From Earliella scabrosa (Eukaryota > Basidiomycota > Agaricomycetes > Polyporales > Polyporaceae): a stretch of 64,000 nt of DNA. Where the stretch lies: the NCBI GenBank assembly GCA_022605405.1, contig JABYQQ010000010.1, positions 372,001 to 436,000 on the forward strand, in the 5' to 3' direction. Shown here piece by piece: positions 24,993-36,310 of the stretch. The notes under the pieces are model-generated. The model was not told the origin of the DNA, searched no databases, and saw nothing but the letters and a program-made list of their open reading frames with translations. Position numbers and translations under genes: made by a program. Position 1 is the first letter of the stretch; every line of letters begins with the position of its first letter.

Positions 24993-25409
24993 CTGTCTTT
25001 CTCCGGTATGTCCGTATCCGTTACGACGGTCACATCTCACTTGCTAACCATTGAGCACCCACATGGCATGGAATGCCGTACTCGCATGCTTGCGATTCTG
25101 TATTCGGCCTGGCGATGACAGTGGGGTGACTCGTCTCCGCTTCTCTTGCCTTGCGTTCGCTTCAGGGACCTCGCGGTCCACACTATAATCGCTGCGACGG
25201 TATGGCACTCCCTGTTTGCTCTCTACTGCTCCTGGTTGCTGACTTCTTTTTTCATCCTTTGCATCCGGTTTCGTCATGCCGTACCTGGATCCTGCCATCC
25301 CTCGTGGACTTTGGGACATCTTGAAACCACATCCCTGAACATGGATCTCATCCTGCCATCGGGATGCCTGCGCGCGTAGGGAGGCGTCGCGGCGGTCGCG
25401 GCTCCCGTC
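24993..25409. other. Divergent intergenic region, possibly with 5' exons
   Basis: About 420 bp between the two unknown genes. Minus-strand sequence from 25319 could encode a start (MSQSPRGMAG) and the plus strand has GGVAAVAAPV directly before the annotated start, preceded by an acceptor-like GCGCGTAG. Either gene may therefore extend into this region. No repeat seen. Confidence 0.35.
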
Positions 25410-26798
25410 ATGGGCCCCGTGTCAGACGTGGTCGTATCCACGTTCGGGGATACCATTCTGGTCGAGATGGGCATGCACGCGGGCTTCAGCCTCACCGCCA
25501 AAGCTGCCAACGACCTCGTCTTCGACGGCGCAATCAAGCAGATCGTGCCCATCCACTCGAGCCGCCTGGAGACGACCGGCGTGAAGACAATGACGATCAC
25601 GCTGAAGTACAAACACGTCCCTGAGGATGCATCGCTAGGGTTCTACCGCAGCGGAATACACAGGTGAGCCGTGCCGCACCGAACACGGTACTTGAGATCC
25701 AAGCTCGTGCAGCCGGAGACCACGCATCCTGTGGCTTGAGCCACCCGGATTTGCATAACCCGCCTCCGTGCGGGAAATTACGCAGTTCTGGGCTGATGGG
25801 ATACGCCTTGCCGCAGGGACAACTCGCTGTTTGCGAGCGTGATGGATTATCTTGCCGTCGAGAAGGGCTGGTTCTCGCCCTACCTCTACGCGAGCGGTCG
25901 CCGACCAGCCATCCCGCGGTCGGTCAAACCGGACGTGGTGTTCTGCCACGGACCTTTCCTCTCAGGTACGCCCTTTTCCCCCAATGCCGGAATGCAGCGC
26001 AAGCCACTCATCGCTCGCGGCTGTCCCATCGTATCCCACACAGGAGACTACAAGCTCGGCGAGACGCTCCTCGCAGAATCTGCACTCGTGATATCCTTCA
26101 CGAAGGCGCCCCCACCGCCCGAATCTCCCGAGCACCCACAATCTGCCTCGGACTCCTCACATGCATCGCACCCGACGCTGAAGAACCTCAGCCTCCCCAG
26201 CCTCCCGAATCTCTCGCAGGCGTTCGCGCGCTCGCGTACGCCATCCCCGGAGCCAGCGCTCGCGAGCCTGCCACCGCCTCCGCAGCCGCGTCGTCTCGTA
26301 GTGTTGGTCGTGGGGCTGAAGCCCCACCGGACCTTCTGGACCACATCGCAGCGCCCGAGCGAGAGCGTCATTCAGTACCAGCTGCTGAACGGATGCCCGG
26401 CCATCGTCGTGCCCGCGAAGCTCGGGGCGCCGCTCCTCTCTTGGGACACCCTCACGCTTGAACAGCTGTGGAAGGTCGCATTGCCTGCGGGCGAGGAGCC
26501 GGATGCTGCGAGCAAAGATGGGAAGTTCGAGGGCATCGTGAGTGTGCTGTACGAGTACGTCGACCTGTGCGTCGACTGGGAGCGCGTTGTGCTCTCGACC
26601 GCGGACGAGCAAGCTGCAGAGGGGGCGGCGGACGTGCAGGACGGCGATGCGAAGGTGGATGAGGAGAAGAAGAGAGAGGCGGTCAAGGCTGCCGTCAAGG
26701 TGCTAGTCGCTGCTGCCGTGAGAAGCGGGGCTAGCAAGGAGGTCAAGGACCAGGTTGACAAAGAGCGCGCCGGAATCGCGATGTGGCGCATTCCCTAG
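25410..26798 (+). CDS. Conserved-looking fungal protein of unknown function
   Basis: Two exons (25410-25663 and 25817-26798) give 411 residues; the intron join GIHRDNSLFASVMDYL is clean. I cannot name the family. Seen: an N-terminal part with two small hydrophobic stretches (SDVVVSTFGDTILVEMGMHA); a central segment DVVFCHGPFLSGTPF and CPIVSHTGDYKLGETLLAES; a disordered Ser/Pro linker (about residues 190-245); a compact block RRLVVLVVGLKPHRTFW with VIQYQLLNGCPAIVVP and LSWDTLTLEQLWKV; and a charged Ala/Lys/Glu-rich C-terminal helix region. The open frame continues upstream of the ATG, so the true start may be further 5'. No catalytic motif stands out. A 32-nt GT...AG stretch at about 25965-25995 is too short to treat as an intron. 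Confidence 0.65.
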
Positions 26799-26984
26799 CG
26801 ACGCTGAGTTCGACATAAGGGAAAGGCATACCTAGGTATTGTTACCTTCGAAAGCTAGGTGTACCGACGTGGATGTACGTCATGACGATGTACTGGATGC
26901 AACTGTTTCGTGACTGGTCGTAAATACAGGAGTTTGGTGTGAGACCACCGTATATCTGAACATATCTCGAGGAACCGAGCTGAT

Positions 26985-28502
26985 TCATAGGCCCCACTGC
27001 TTCAATAGTGTCTCGGTCGTTGCCCATACCTCCTCCGCGAGCTCGTTGCTCTCAATCTGAGGCGCTGGCGGATCTCCAAGCTTTCCGACCGGCCACAAGA
27101 ATCCGCCCTTGTACTTGTCGCGCTCAGCCTTAACAACCCGAGAAGCTGCAGCGAACACTGAGGTATATGCCCCTGCTGTGGGAGTTTCGAACACTTTGCC
27201 GAGCACAAAGTTTGCCAGCGGCCCAATGATAGGCATCCTGAGATTGGGGTCCTTCCGAACTCCCTCTGTGAGAAAATCAAGTAAGTTTCCCATCCGGGGC
27301 GAAGGATGTAGACACCAATACGTACCCGTGTGGACGGCTCCTGGATGGAGAGAGAGGACGGTGATCGGAGTACCCTCAGCGTCGAGCCTGCGCTGGAGCT
27401 GCTTAGCGCAAAGCGTGATTGCGAGCTTGCTCTTGGCTAAGTACAATAGGTATTGAATTAAAGGTAGTGAGTATTCCCTTGTGCTAGACAGCGGAAGAGA
27501 CGCGGCGTACCGTATCTGTACATCGGTTGCATCAAGAGGGTGGAGCGGAACTTTTCGTTCACGTCTTCGACATTACGGAAGTGTGTTTCGCGATCCTTGA
27601 GCATCTTGATTGTTTGCGTGGAAACCTGGCGCACAAATGCTGAGCTCGGCTCCTGTGAGGCTCTCACAATACACAGACTCACGAATACGATGCGAACATC
27701 ACTGTCTGGTTCTTTCGCAGTCTGGCTCAGCAGTGGTAGGAGGGTAGTGGTGAAGACGAGGGGTGATATGTGGCTAAAACCAAGTGCGTGAGTACCCTGC
27801 CCGCGGAGTGGAGCGCAGAGTCAACGCATCCGTAGGCTATCATGGTTACTATAATGACTCACTTGACAACCATAGGTTCGATGATACCTGTGCAGACTTC
27901 TTAGTACCCTGAAGTTCGTCATGCAGCCAGTGAGACACGTACCATCATTATTCTTGGTATACGAGTCGGTCATGCTGTGCGCTTCGTCAGTGGCGCGCCG
28001 TGGCAGTGAGCTGTACTTGTGGTTCCTACTCACATACCAGCATTGTTCACTACACTTGCGCGGGATGTCGTAAGTTAGAAGTAGATGGCTGTACCGGCTG
28101 GCGCGCGCACGCACCCAGAACGTCGAGCCTCTTCTCCTTCTCAAGGAAGCGCTGCGCGCTCGATTTGGCCTTGCGCGGATCGCTCAGGTCGAGTTCGAAC
28201 CAATCGACCTCGCCGTTACCGGGTTGGAGCCCCTCAGCGCGAAGCCGCTCGATCGCCGCCTTTGCCCGTGTTTCGCTGCGCGCGGTGAAGTAAACCTTCG
28301 CACCATGTCGCGCAAGGTGCTGTACGGTTGCGAAACCAATGCCACTGCTGTGAGACCCACCATCGTCAATCGCGGGCAACGAAGAGGTCCGTACGAACTT
28401 GGCAACTCACTTTCCCCCGGTGACGATCACTACCTTCCCTGTCACGTCGGGCACATCCCTTGCGGGGTCAAATTCAAGCCGAGGTTTGGAGAACAGACCC
28501 AT
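26985..28502 (-). CDS. Short-chain dehydrogenase/reductase
   Basis: NAD(P)-dependent oxidoreductase of the classical SDR fold, in the retinol-dehydrogenase-like fungal group; substrate unknown. Nine exons (28502-28411, 28347-28115, 28049-28034, 27974-27943, 27887-27863, 27773-27683, 27625-27511, 27436-27326, 27265-26985) join exactly to 331 residues. Seen after splicing: the cofactor motif TGGNSGIG, the structural VNNAG motif, and the catalytic YAKSK (Tyr-x3-Lys), followed by SLHPGAVHTG. A Ser or Thr precedes the Tyr at the usual distance in VSTQTIKML. TARSE after the second strand, with Arg, suggests NADP preference (inference). Two exons are very short (16 and 25 nt), yet every junction keeps frame and yields conserved residues. 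Confidence 0.93.
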
Positions 28503-29616
28503 GATACACCAACTGATGGTAGTGGTTCAAGAGCAACAATGCCTGGACATGACATCGTGGTCACTTTCCCAAGGTTGCTTCAAGAAGCACCCACTCATTC
28601 GCGTGCATGTTTCATTTAGGCGCCGGCGATATTGTCGGACAATCATTTTTAATGATTTCTAAAGTCAGGATATCAGTATAAAACTAATTTATCAATTAAC
28701 TTCTATCCGACGCCCAGCTTTGACGTCTAACTGCAATCATTCATGCACCTTTCGCTGGCATGCTGGAACAATCGTATGAAGTATTGTGTCGATGGGTAAG
28801 GTGGGTGGCAGGCTCGCATTCTTTGTATCCATGCATGAGACACCCTAGGCATTTTTGTGCCATCGGAGTGTTACCTCAGACATACTCAGATGATGAATCC
28901 AAGTTGCGACTACTTAATACAGAGCAGGGATCGTGGTTGGATCGCAAGAGATCGCAAGCGTGTGTCACTGCTCCCTGAGCTAACTACTGACCCTTTCAGG
29001 TCGCACTTGGGCCTCGTAGGATGGCACAGGCTGTTCAGCAAGAGCCTGACGCCAAGCTACTTCATGGCGCGTCACCAGCACATGACCCCGACGCGTCGCG
29101 GTATACGCGACTGCAGACGCGCGGAGTCTCAAACGACGCGAACTGCCCCATATTGTTTTGAGCGTTGAAGAGCGACTAAATATGTGCAGCATGCAGTTCT
29201 GACAACGAGACATGATTGGCTTCATGAGCAGCTCACAGCGAGGAACGGGCTCTTAGGCTTGTCGCCGTTTCTCGATGACACAGTCCTGGTCACCTACGAA
29301 TGGACTAAAATGATCCCCATTGCGTTCTTGTCTGACTGAAACGTACTTGGCTGGATGACATGTCAAGATATGTTGCCAGTGTGAGCTTCAGCGATTCACT
29401 CATCTCCCGGTTCTCCGTCATGGTGGTGATGGCAGTAACGGCTGTCGGTAGTTGCCGAGCGGGCTTGCCTGGGGCTTGCGTGGCTGGAGGGTCGCTTCGA
29501 ACCCCACAGAAGCGCATACTGACAGTGGACAATATCATGAGACGTAGTCGGGAGACCGAGTATGAAGAGAGCATCGGCATGTCAGAATGAACGGGACGGG
29601 TTAGGCTCGTCCCCAT
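28503..29616. other. Intergenic, gene-poor
   Basis: About 1.1 kb upstream of the SDR gene. The stretch 28650-28740 is unusually AT-rich for this genome. Short ORFs only; no domain or splice continuity. No gene called. Confidence 0.45.
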
Positions 29617-29658
29617 CCGGTTCGGTACAGGCGCTAGCTAGGGAGGGTACCGAACCGG
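29617..29658. repeat. Perfect 12-bp palindromic arms next to the inverted-repeat element
   Basis: CCGGTTCGGTAC (29617-29628) and GTACCGAACCGG (29647-29658) are exact reverse complements separated by 18 nt. The arm ends exactly where the adjoining terminal repeat begins. The loop contains GGCGCTAGCT, the reverse complement of AGCTAGCGCC in the terminal repeat at about 29691-29700, so a nested fold is possible. Confidence 0.7.
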
Positions 29659-29726
29659 CTGGGCTAACTGGTCGCGCTTTTCGGGGGGTCAGCTAGCGCC
29701 CAGCGTGGGAACGCACACTTAGAAAA
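29659..29726 (+). repeat. Left terminal inverted repeat
   Basis: Begins CTGGGCTAACTGG and contains TTTTCGGGGGG and AGCTAGCGCCCAGCGTGG. It pairs with 30517-30585. Confidence 0.8.
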
Positions 29727-30516
29727 AACCGCCATGTTCTCCACTGCCCAAACGGCGTTGAGCGGTGTTCCCCTCCTCATGTCGACCTGGTAACGTACTG
29801 AATCGATCTTAGTATGCCCTGCGATTGAACTGACAAAGAAAATTGGTTAGATTTCGATGATATCCCGTTGAGGGAGCGAGATTAGACTCTCGCAGGGGTC
29901 CTAGGAGGGCTTTTCCCCCGCCTATCCATTGGCCTCCGTCTGAAGGTAAGCAAACACATATGCACAGTCTACTGAACCCATTGTGACATAGGAACCAGGC
30001 CTCTGGACGCTGTACCCTACCCACAAAGCTCCCTACGCCCTTACCTGGCCACCCTCCAACTCCATGGAGGGTTCCACGTCGACGTTTTGGGCCTGAACCG
30101 ACGTCGGAACGTCGCCTACGACCCCTCTCGCAACTTGGCAACCCCGTCCTATGCCTTCTCTGGTCCAGCGGTCTCCCATTCCACCCCAACTCACCCCTCC
30201 ACCACCCATTCCTCCCCACGCATCCCTCTAATCCACGCCGTCGACTCCTGCCATACATATCAGACCTCTCCCGAGACTGAGCGTTCACTTTCTGGTGTGT
30301 CTCATACTTTCCTTCGACGTCCAGGCCCGTTTACCCCAAATAGCCCTCCAACTTCACCAAAAATCGCCCTGCTGACCACAGTTCTCTGCGTACACCTCGC
30401 ACAAGTGCATTTTCTGGTAGCTACGATGTATACATACTAGACGAGTGCAAAAATCTAGAACAATGTTACCGTGGACACCGTCAGCAGCCAAAATTCTGTT
30501 CAGGACGAGGGCTGAT

Positions 30517-30585
30517 TTTTCTAAGTATGCGTTCCCACGCTGGGCGCTAGCTGACCCCCCCGAAAAGCGCGACCAGTTAGCCCAG
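30517..30585 (-). repeat. Right terminal inverted repeat
   Basis: Reverse complement of the left repeat, with one extra G in the G run and one transition. Outside the repeat the flanks diverge at once, which fixes the boundary. Confidence 0.8.
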
Positions 30586-31081
30586 TCCGCTCGCAAGCTC
30601 GCGCCTCCTTCTGTCCCGTTTTGGTAGGCGCGCTAAAGTGCTTGCGACCGGACTGGCTGGCGAGTCTAGGGACGGGTGGTGGGAGAATCTGTTGTGCCCC
30701 TTGCAAGGCCCTACTTTGGATGCTGGTTGGATGCCGCTCTGCGGTTACGTGAGCGGCACAGCGCAAAATACGAGGCGGCGTTGAGTGTGGCCTCCGAGAC
30801 AGCCTTGTCCTCTGCCATCATCTGCAGCGCGAGTCGTTCGCCGGCTCGTCGTGGCTCGTATTTTTCACTCACTTCGCACTCCTTGCGCTCTGCCACACCC
30901 TCCCCGGCTCACACCCCTCGCACTCTCCCCGTTCTCCCCGACGCACGCGAATCAATCGATTCCGGGACCTCTTCCATCTCGTCTCTCCTTGGCCTCTCCT
31001 CTCGCGTCCACTGCACATCCAGTCCGCTGCCACATTCTGTGAAGCGATCTTGCGGCAGCGCTGACTGCTTTGCCAAAACAT

Positions 31082-34000
31082 ATGGCCTCCTCTGCGTCGT
31101 TGGCTGCCGCCAACCCTCCTCTGTCCTACGCCGAACGCGCGAAGAAAGCACAAAATGCAAGACCACCGCAACCAACCCATCGGTCCATGCCTGCGAGTAC
31201 GTCTTCAACGGCCCCGATTCCTTCCACCTCATCAGTTGCGCGTACACCCTCCATCACATCTCCTCCTCCTCCCAAACCCTCATCTTCCGGTCCTCCGGGT
31301 TCTGATCCACGAACATCGTCCACAACCACACATGCCCCTCCACCATCGTCCTCAAAGCTTGCCATTTCTCCCCCCGCGAGCACTGCTTTAGAAGTGAAGC
31401 CTAACGGTGACGCAAGCACCCATGGTGATCCTTCGCCGGTTCCCTCCTCCCCTTTCGCTGGAAAACAGTCAGCAGTGCCTTCAACCAACGTGTGGACAGT
31501 ACGGAAGGAGCAGATGGCTGCGAAAGCTCTGACACAATCTCGTCCATCGCAGTCAAGCAGTCAACCCGCCTCAAACCTGCAATCCCCGCCACCAGCCAGT
31601 GTCCAGGCCACAGCGTCTTCCTCTAGCATGAATTCAAGTACGAATGTCCCGGCCAATCCAGTCAAGTCCTCGCTGCCAGCTGCCCTTCCCTCTACGAACG
31701 GACATCTAGTACCAGCTCCGGAAGATGACGACCCATTCGTCGTGAAGCCTGGTCGCTCCCCAGCGACCCTTACTGTCTCTCCGCCCGCTATCGATGACAC
31801 AGAAAGCTGGCCCGAGGTTGGTCAGGCCGCAGCAACACCCCTCAATGGCAAGAAGGAGGGCCGTGAGGAGGACGAGAAAGGGCATGAGCGAGAGGCATCG
31901 CAAGGGCAAGGGTTGAAGAAGAGTACGTTCATCTTTCCGCTTAGTCTCCCCCCCAAAATATCCACCTCCGTGTCAATATACGAATTGCGATATGTACTTA
32001 CTGGTCTCCGTCGTTCTTGTCTCTGTTCGTGCAACAGGCGAGAAGACGAAATGGGTACCTGTACCTCCGGATCAGCTCCAGTTCGAGGGACCTGCTCGCA
32101 CGCAGCATGCGCGGCAAAGGTCTCAGAACCAGGACAAGAGCAATAATCGCCAACCCAGTGGGCTCTCTGGCACGGCGTCGACATCTTCTGGCCAGGGGTC
32201 CCAGCAGCAGAGTCGCACACATTCTGCAGCTGGTCGACGAGCTACGCCGTCGCACGCCGGTTCTGTCTCACAGTCTCAAGCACAGAGTCGGACGGGTAGT
32301 GTTCATTCTAGTCCTCGTCATCCCAGCATACGAGGCGGCGCACGGCTCCTGGACGATGTCAGTGGTCCTCCACCCGGTGCGAACAGGAGTATGCGATCGT
32401 CGACCACCAACTCGCCGTCCACCTTTGCGCAGCCCCAACCCTTGCCAGTGCAGGAGTTCGTCCCTGGGATGCGTCCATATGTCAACACCAGTATTCCGCC
32501 CAGTGCGAGGGATCCACCGACCCTCAGTGCTATCCCTGACATTGCTGCAGCTGAGCTGAACCCGCACGGAACCTATTACCCTCATCCACCCCCTCCCTTC
32601 GGGGTCTCCCCTTACCACTCACCCCGTCCTGCTGGATCTCCCGCTAACAACCCCTATTCCCTCCCACCTTTGGCATACCCCGGCCAACCGGGTATGCCTC
32701 CGCCAGTACCTATGCCAGGCTACGGCACTCCACCATACCCTGTGTATGCGCCTTATGGCTACCATTATGGTCAACCATACATGTATTGGCCTCCACCCAA
32801 CGCACCACCCCCTCATATGATGTCCTCTCAGCCGAGCGACGGCGTACCCCCTCCCACCCTCCTGGCGCGACCGCCTCCGCCTAGCCAGTCGGATGCTGTC
32901 GCAGGCTATCGCGACGTAGGGCTTGTTCTTCCCTCTCCTGCTGCGGAGGATAGTCAACGCGAGCAAGGAGAGGAGCGAGGTCGACGCGCGCGCGAGCTGA
33001 GCTTCGGCAGCATCAGTGTTGGGCTTGATGAGGCTGGCAAGAGTCCCAGTCCACCCATGTCACCAGGGCTGAGTGCCGTGCCCGAGGGCGCTGCATTGGG
33101 GCTGGACGTTAGCGGCGGACAAATACCCGCGCCAACAGTTGCGCAGCCCGCACAACTTCAAGGAGATATCGGTGCGAGCGAGTCAAAGAACTTCACGGTC
33201 TTTTCGATTGGCGTCGCTCCAGGGGAGCCTGGACCTGCACGATTACGCTCACGCACACGTACGCACTCAAAAGGCCTCACGACATCTGTGTTTGTCCAGG
33301 GCGAGGTGCCCGAGAAGGCGGCCGAGGAAGCAACCGTATCGACCGACGAGGTGGTAGTTCTCGCTGAGACCGCGGCCAAAGTGATTGACCTGACCGACAA
33401 AGAAACGAAGTGGGAGTTTGGTACGACGAAGCAGGATGAGGTACAGAGCGCTCCGGAGTCGACTGGTGAGTCCGTCGTTCCGCCGCCAATCGACCCTCCA
33501 GCCTTCCCCGATCCCTCGTCTTCGGTGCCATTGCCCATCCCGGGGTCAAACTTCGTGCCTCTGGTCGCTCCCTATCCTGGCGTACCTCCATATGTCCCTC
33601 CTATTGCCATCTCCGCCCCTATGAACGGTGTGCCGAGTGCCCCGTCACCGTCCTCATACGCACCGCGACAGCCACTATCGGCGGCAGAAGACGAGTGGGA
33701 AGTACGCGACTATGGCTATGGCTTCGGACGCGGGGGTGCAGCTTCCGCCTATCCTCCTCAACCGCCACACCAGGCCCCAGCTCCCCGCGATGAACGGCCG
33801 TTCCGCGAACGGAGAGATTTCGGAGAGCGCGAGCAGCACTTTGGCCGACCGCGCCGGGGCTCATACAGTCAAGGTGGATATGGGTATGATCGGGGCGGCG
33901 AGCGGGGTTCGTATGGTGGACGAAGAGGACGAGGTCTCGGCGGCGGTTATGGAGGTCGCGGGTACCGGGATCGGTCTTTCTCGGGTCGGGGTGGGTATTC

Positions 34001-34603
34001 TGGTCGTGGACATCAAACCTACGTGCCGCCATCCCAACCTCCTGCTGAGACGAATGGGTACTACACTCCCGCCTCTACCCTGACGACATACATCCCACAA
34101 CCGCCCTTCGATTATCCCTATGCTCCGTACCCACAGCCCCCTCCCCAGCCACAACCGCCTAGCTCGCAGGGACCACCACCTCCTCCGATGCCCGTGCCAC
34201 AAACCGCTTTGGGCTTCCCGTTGGACCCGACTAGGTATTACCTACTGGGCCAGTTGGAGTACTACCTTAGCGCGCAGAACCTGGCGCAAGACTTGTTCCT
34301 CCGACAGCAGGTGTGTGCTCATGCAGCGTTGTCGTGTCTGATGAGTGTGCTGATGTCGCGATGGGAACCTAGATGGACTCCAGGGGTTGGATACCTATCA
34401 GCCTCATTGCGTCGTTCAGACGTGTGCGCAGCTTGACTGCCGACCCTCAGCTCGTCACGGACGTGCTTACGCTGTCGTCACTAGTCGAAGTCAGGGGTAC
34501 CTATGTTCGCATGCGCTCCTGGCAGCAGTTTGTCCTTCCGACTGCCCAGGAGAGCCATGTCGAGGATGACGACGAGGAAGAAGACGTCGAGTTCGTCCTC
34601 TGA
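31082..34603 (+). CDS. La-motif RNA-binding protein (LARP; SLF1/SRO9-like)
   Basis: Cytoplasmic mRNA-binding protein, by analogy with yeast Slf1/Sro9. Three exons (31082-31922, 32038-34310, 34373-34603) give 1114 residues. Seen: a Ser/Pro/Thr-rich disordered N-terminus; VWTVRKEQMAAKAL and later EKTKWVPVPPDQLQF, short motifs typical of fungal LARPs; a Pro/Tyr-rich central region; an Arg/Gly RGG-type block encoded near 33880-34010 (GGRRGRGLGGGYGGRGYRDR); and the La motif at the extreme C-terminus (LLGQLEYYLSAQNLAQDLFL across the last intron to MDSRGWIPISLIASF). An acidic tail of about 15 residues ends the protein. No RRM follows the La motif, as in the LARP1/Slf1 type. The chosen ATG is the first in frame after a stretch with stops. 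Confidence 0.9.
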
Positions 34604-36310
34604 TAGCTATGACATTGCGCTGACTCTCCGATTGCTGGCCTCTGGCATCGAGCTAGACCTGCGAGTCTTCCCTGTTTGCGCATCCTGGCTTCAAGGCTTC
34701 TCTTCCTGATCTGTATTGCTATTATCCTGCATCCCCTTCTTGTCACACGCTCAAGAACAAGTTCACTGTATCGAGCGGTGCCGCACCATTTCACCTTCTC
34801 CTTTCCATTGATATCATCCTTGTCGTGCTTTGCTGTCTTCTTTAACCTCATAAGTACTATCCTATCCTCCTCGAACTCAACGCGCGTATACGTCTCCCAT
34901 CATTCTCCCCACCCCGCATCATCTCTTATACCGTCACCCATATCCACATCCACGACCGACCGTGCCATTCCTCGGTTTCATTTGTCTTCCCGCTATTCTC
35001 CCGGGCCTCGCGACGTTCTGTACTCGTATTCGTCAAGCGTACATATATAATTTGGTACACCAGGTGACTCCGACTTGCCTGACCCTTGGCCTCCCTTTCT
35101 GCGTATCGTTCCCCGATCCTGTACCTTCAGTTAGCGCCCTCTATCCCCTGTCTTTGTGCGTATCCGTGTGTCGGTACCCTATATTGTCTCTGCTTGCATG
35201 GCCTGGTCTCTCTTATATCATCTGATATCGCAACACACAAGTACTTATCCTGCTGTCCTCCCTTGTCCCATCGCCGACTCCATGTCATAGCTACTACATC
35301 AGTACCATGCTAGCTATCTTAATGTATTCATTGTGTTGGGTTGCCATGTATGTATGTTGTCTCCGAGTCTGACTCTCTCTGTCAAACTGTATGCCTCAGG
35401 CGAGTCTCAGGCACCGGAGGCAGCCTCGCCAAGGTGCGTATGTACACGCCGGCTCAGGGTCAACATATGAGATCACTCATACATACATATGCATGCATCC
35501 TCGAGCATGTTTCACCATGCCACCTGCCTCCGGAGCCCGCAGCAGCGTCATGCGCGGGAGCAACACAACACCAATCGTGTAGTTCAGAATGTGTAAGGGC
35601 GGTGTCTGGGCGGGCAAGCGATCGCCGTCGACTCAGGAGTCAGCATGGCTCAAGAGACGCTCGATCGATGTAGGAGCTTCCGAAAGCGGTCTAGTTTGAC
35701 TATTCCACCAACTTGTCTCTGGCAAAAGTTCTCCATACCGGTAAATACTTGAAGCTTATGACGTTGTGCAGGTCATATGTATCGTGTTCACTGGAGTCAA
35801 CAGGAATTTCACCTCGATAGGTACCGGACGTGCAGCATGGCCACCACGTTCGTCCTACTGACGACGCGGCAAGCAACGTAAGGCTAAACCCCGTTGCCAA
35901 CGACGTCGACAAATCCCGCGTACTTACGCACGCGACTCAACCGACGGCGCGCGCGTTGCCCGCCGGCGAGCGCATCTGTTTCGTATCGGCCTTCAACCTC
36001 CCGATTCTTCCGGGGCAACGCCACCACAAAAGGACCAACTTCCAAGGAGACGTTCGAATTTGCGAAGCATCCGCATCCATATAGCCGAGGGAATACCATC
36101 AGATCCCCCAGATTCACGATCACCGATAACTTGAATCCCGAAGCTAAAGAACACACCTGGGTCGGGACCGCGCACGCCCTCCCCTCGCCTCCCCCGCCAG
36201 GCCCCAGGCCCCTCCCTTTATCCCCGTCGGACACATCCTGTATGTATCACTCGTTTGCAGACCTCAGCATCGGCCTGATTACTCTCAACTGTGCCCGGCG
36301 CACAGACACG
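34604..36310. other. Long intergenic region
   Basis: About 1.7 kb between the La-motif gene and the G-alpha gene, same strand. The first 700 nt are pyrimidine-rich, consistent with a 3' region of the La-motif gene. From about 35900 open frames run toward the G-alpha start but hold no domain. No TATA box near the ATG at 36311. Confidence 0.45.

Larger units (their letters stand above)
29659..30585. mobile_element. Non-autonomous DNA transposon-like element with 69-bp terminal inverted repeats
   Basis: Left repeat 29659-29726 and right repeat 30517-30585 are reverse complements over 69 positions with one base-count difference in a G run (six versus seven) and one C/T mismatch. Both start CTGGGCTAACTGGTCGCGC and end with CTTAGAAAA. 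The 927-bp unit has no ORF resembling a transposase, so it is MITE-like. No clear target-site duplication flanks it. The near identity of the two ends implies recent insertion or selection on the ends. It lies in the upstream region of the La-motif gene, about 500 bp from its ATG. Confidence 0.75.

Noticed and set aside
25965..25995. Possible 32-nt intron in the 411-residue unknown protein
   Set aside because: Too short for introns in this window (minimum about 47 nt), and the frame stays open without splicing.
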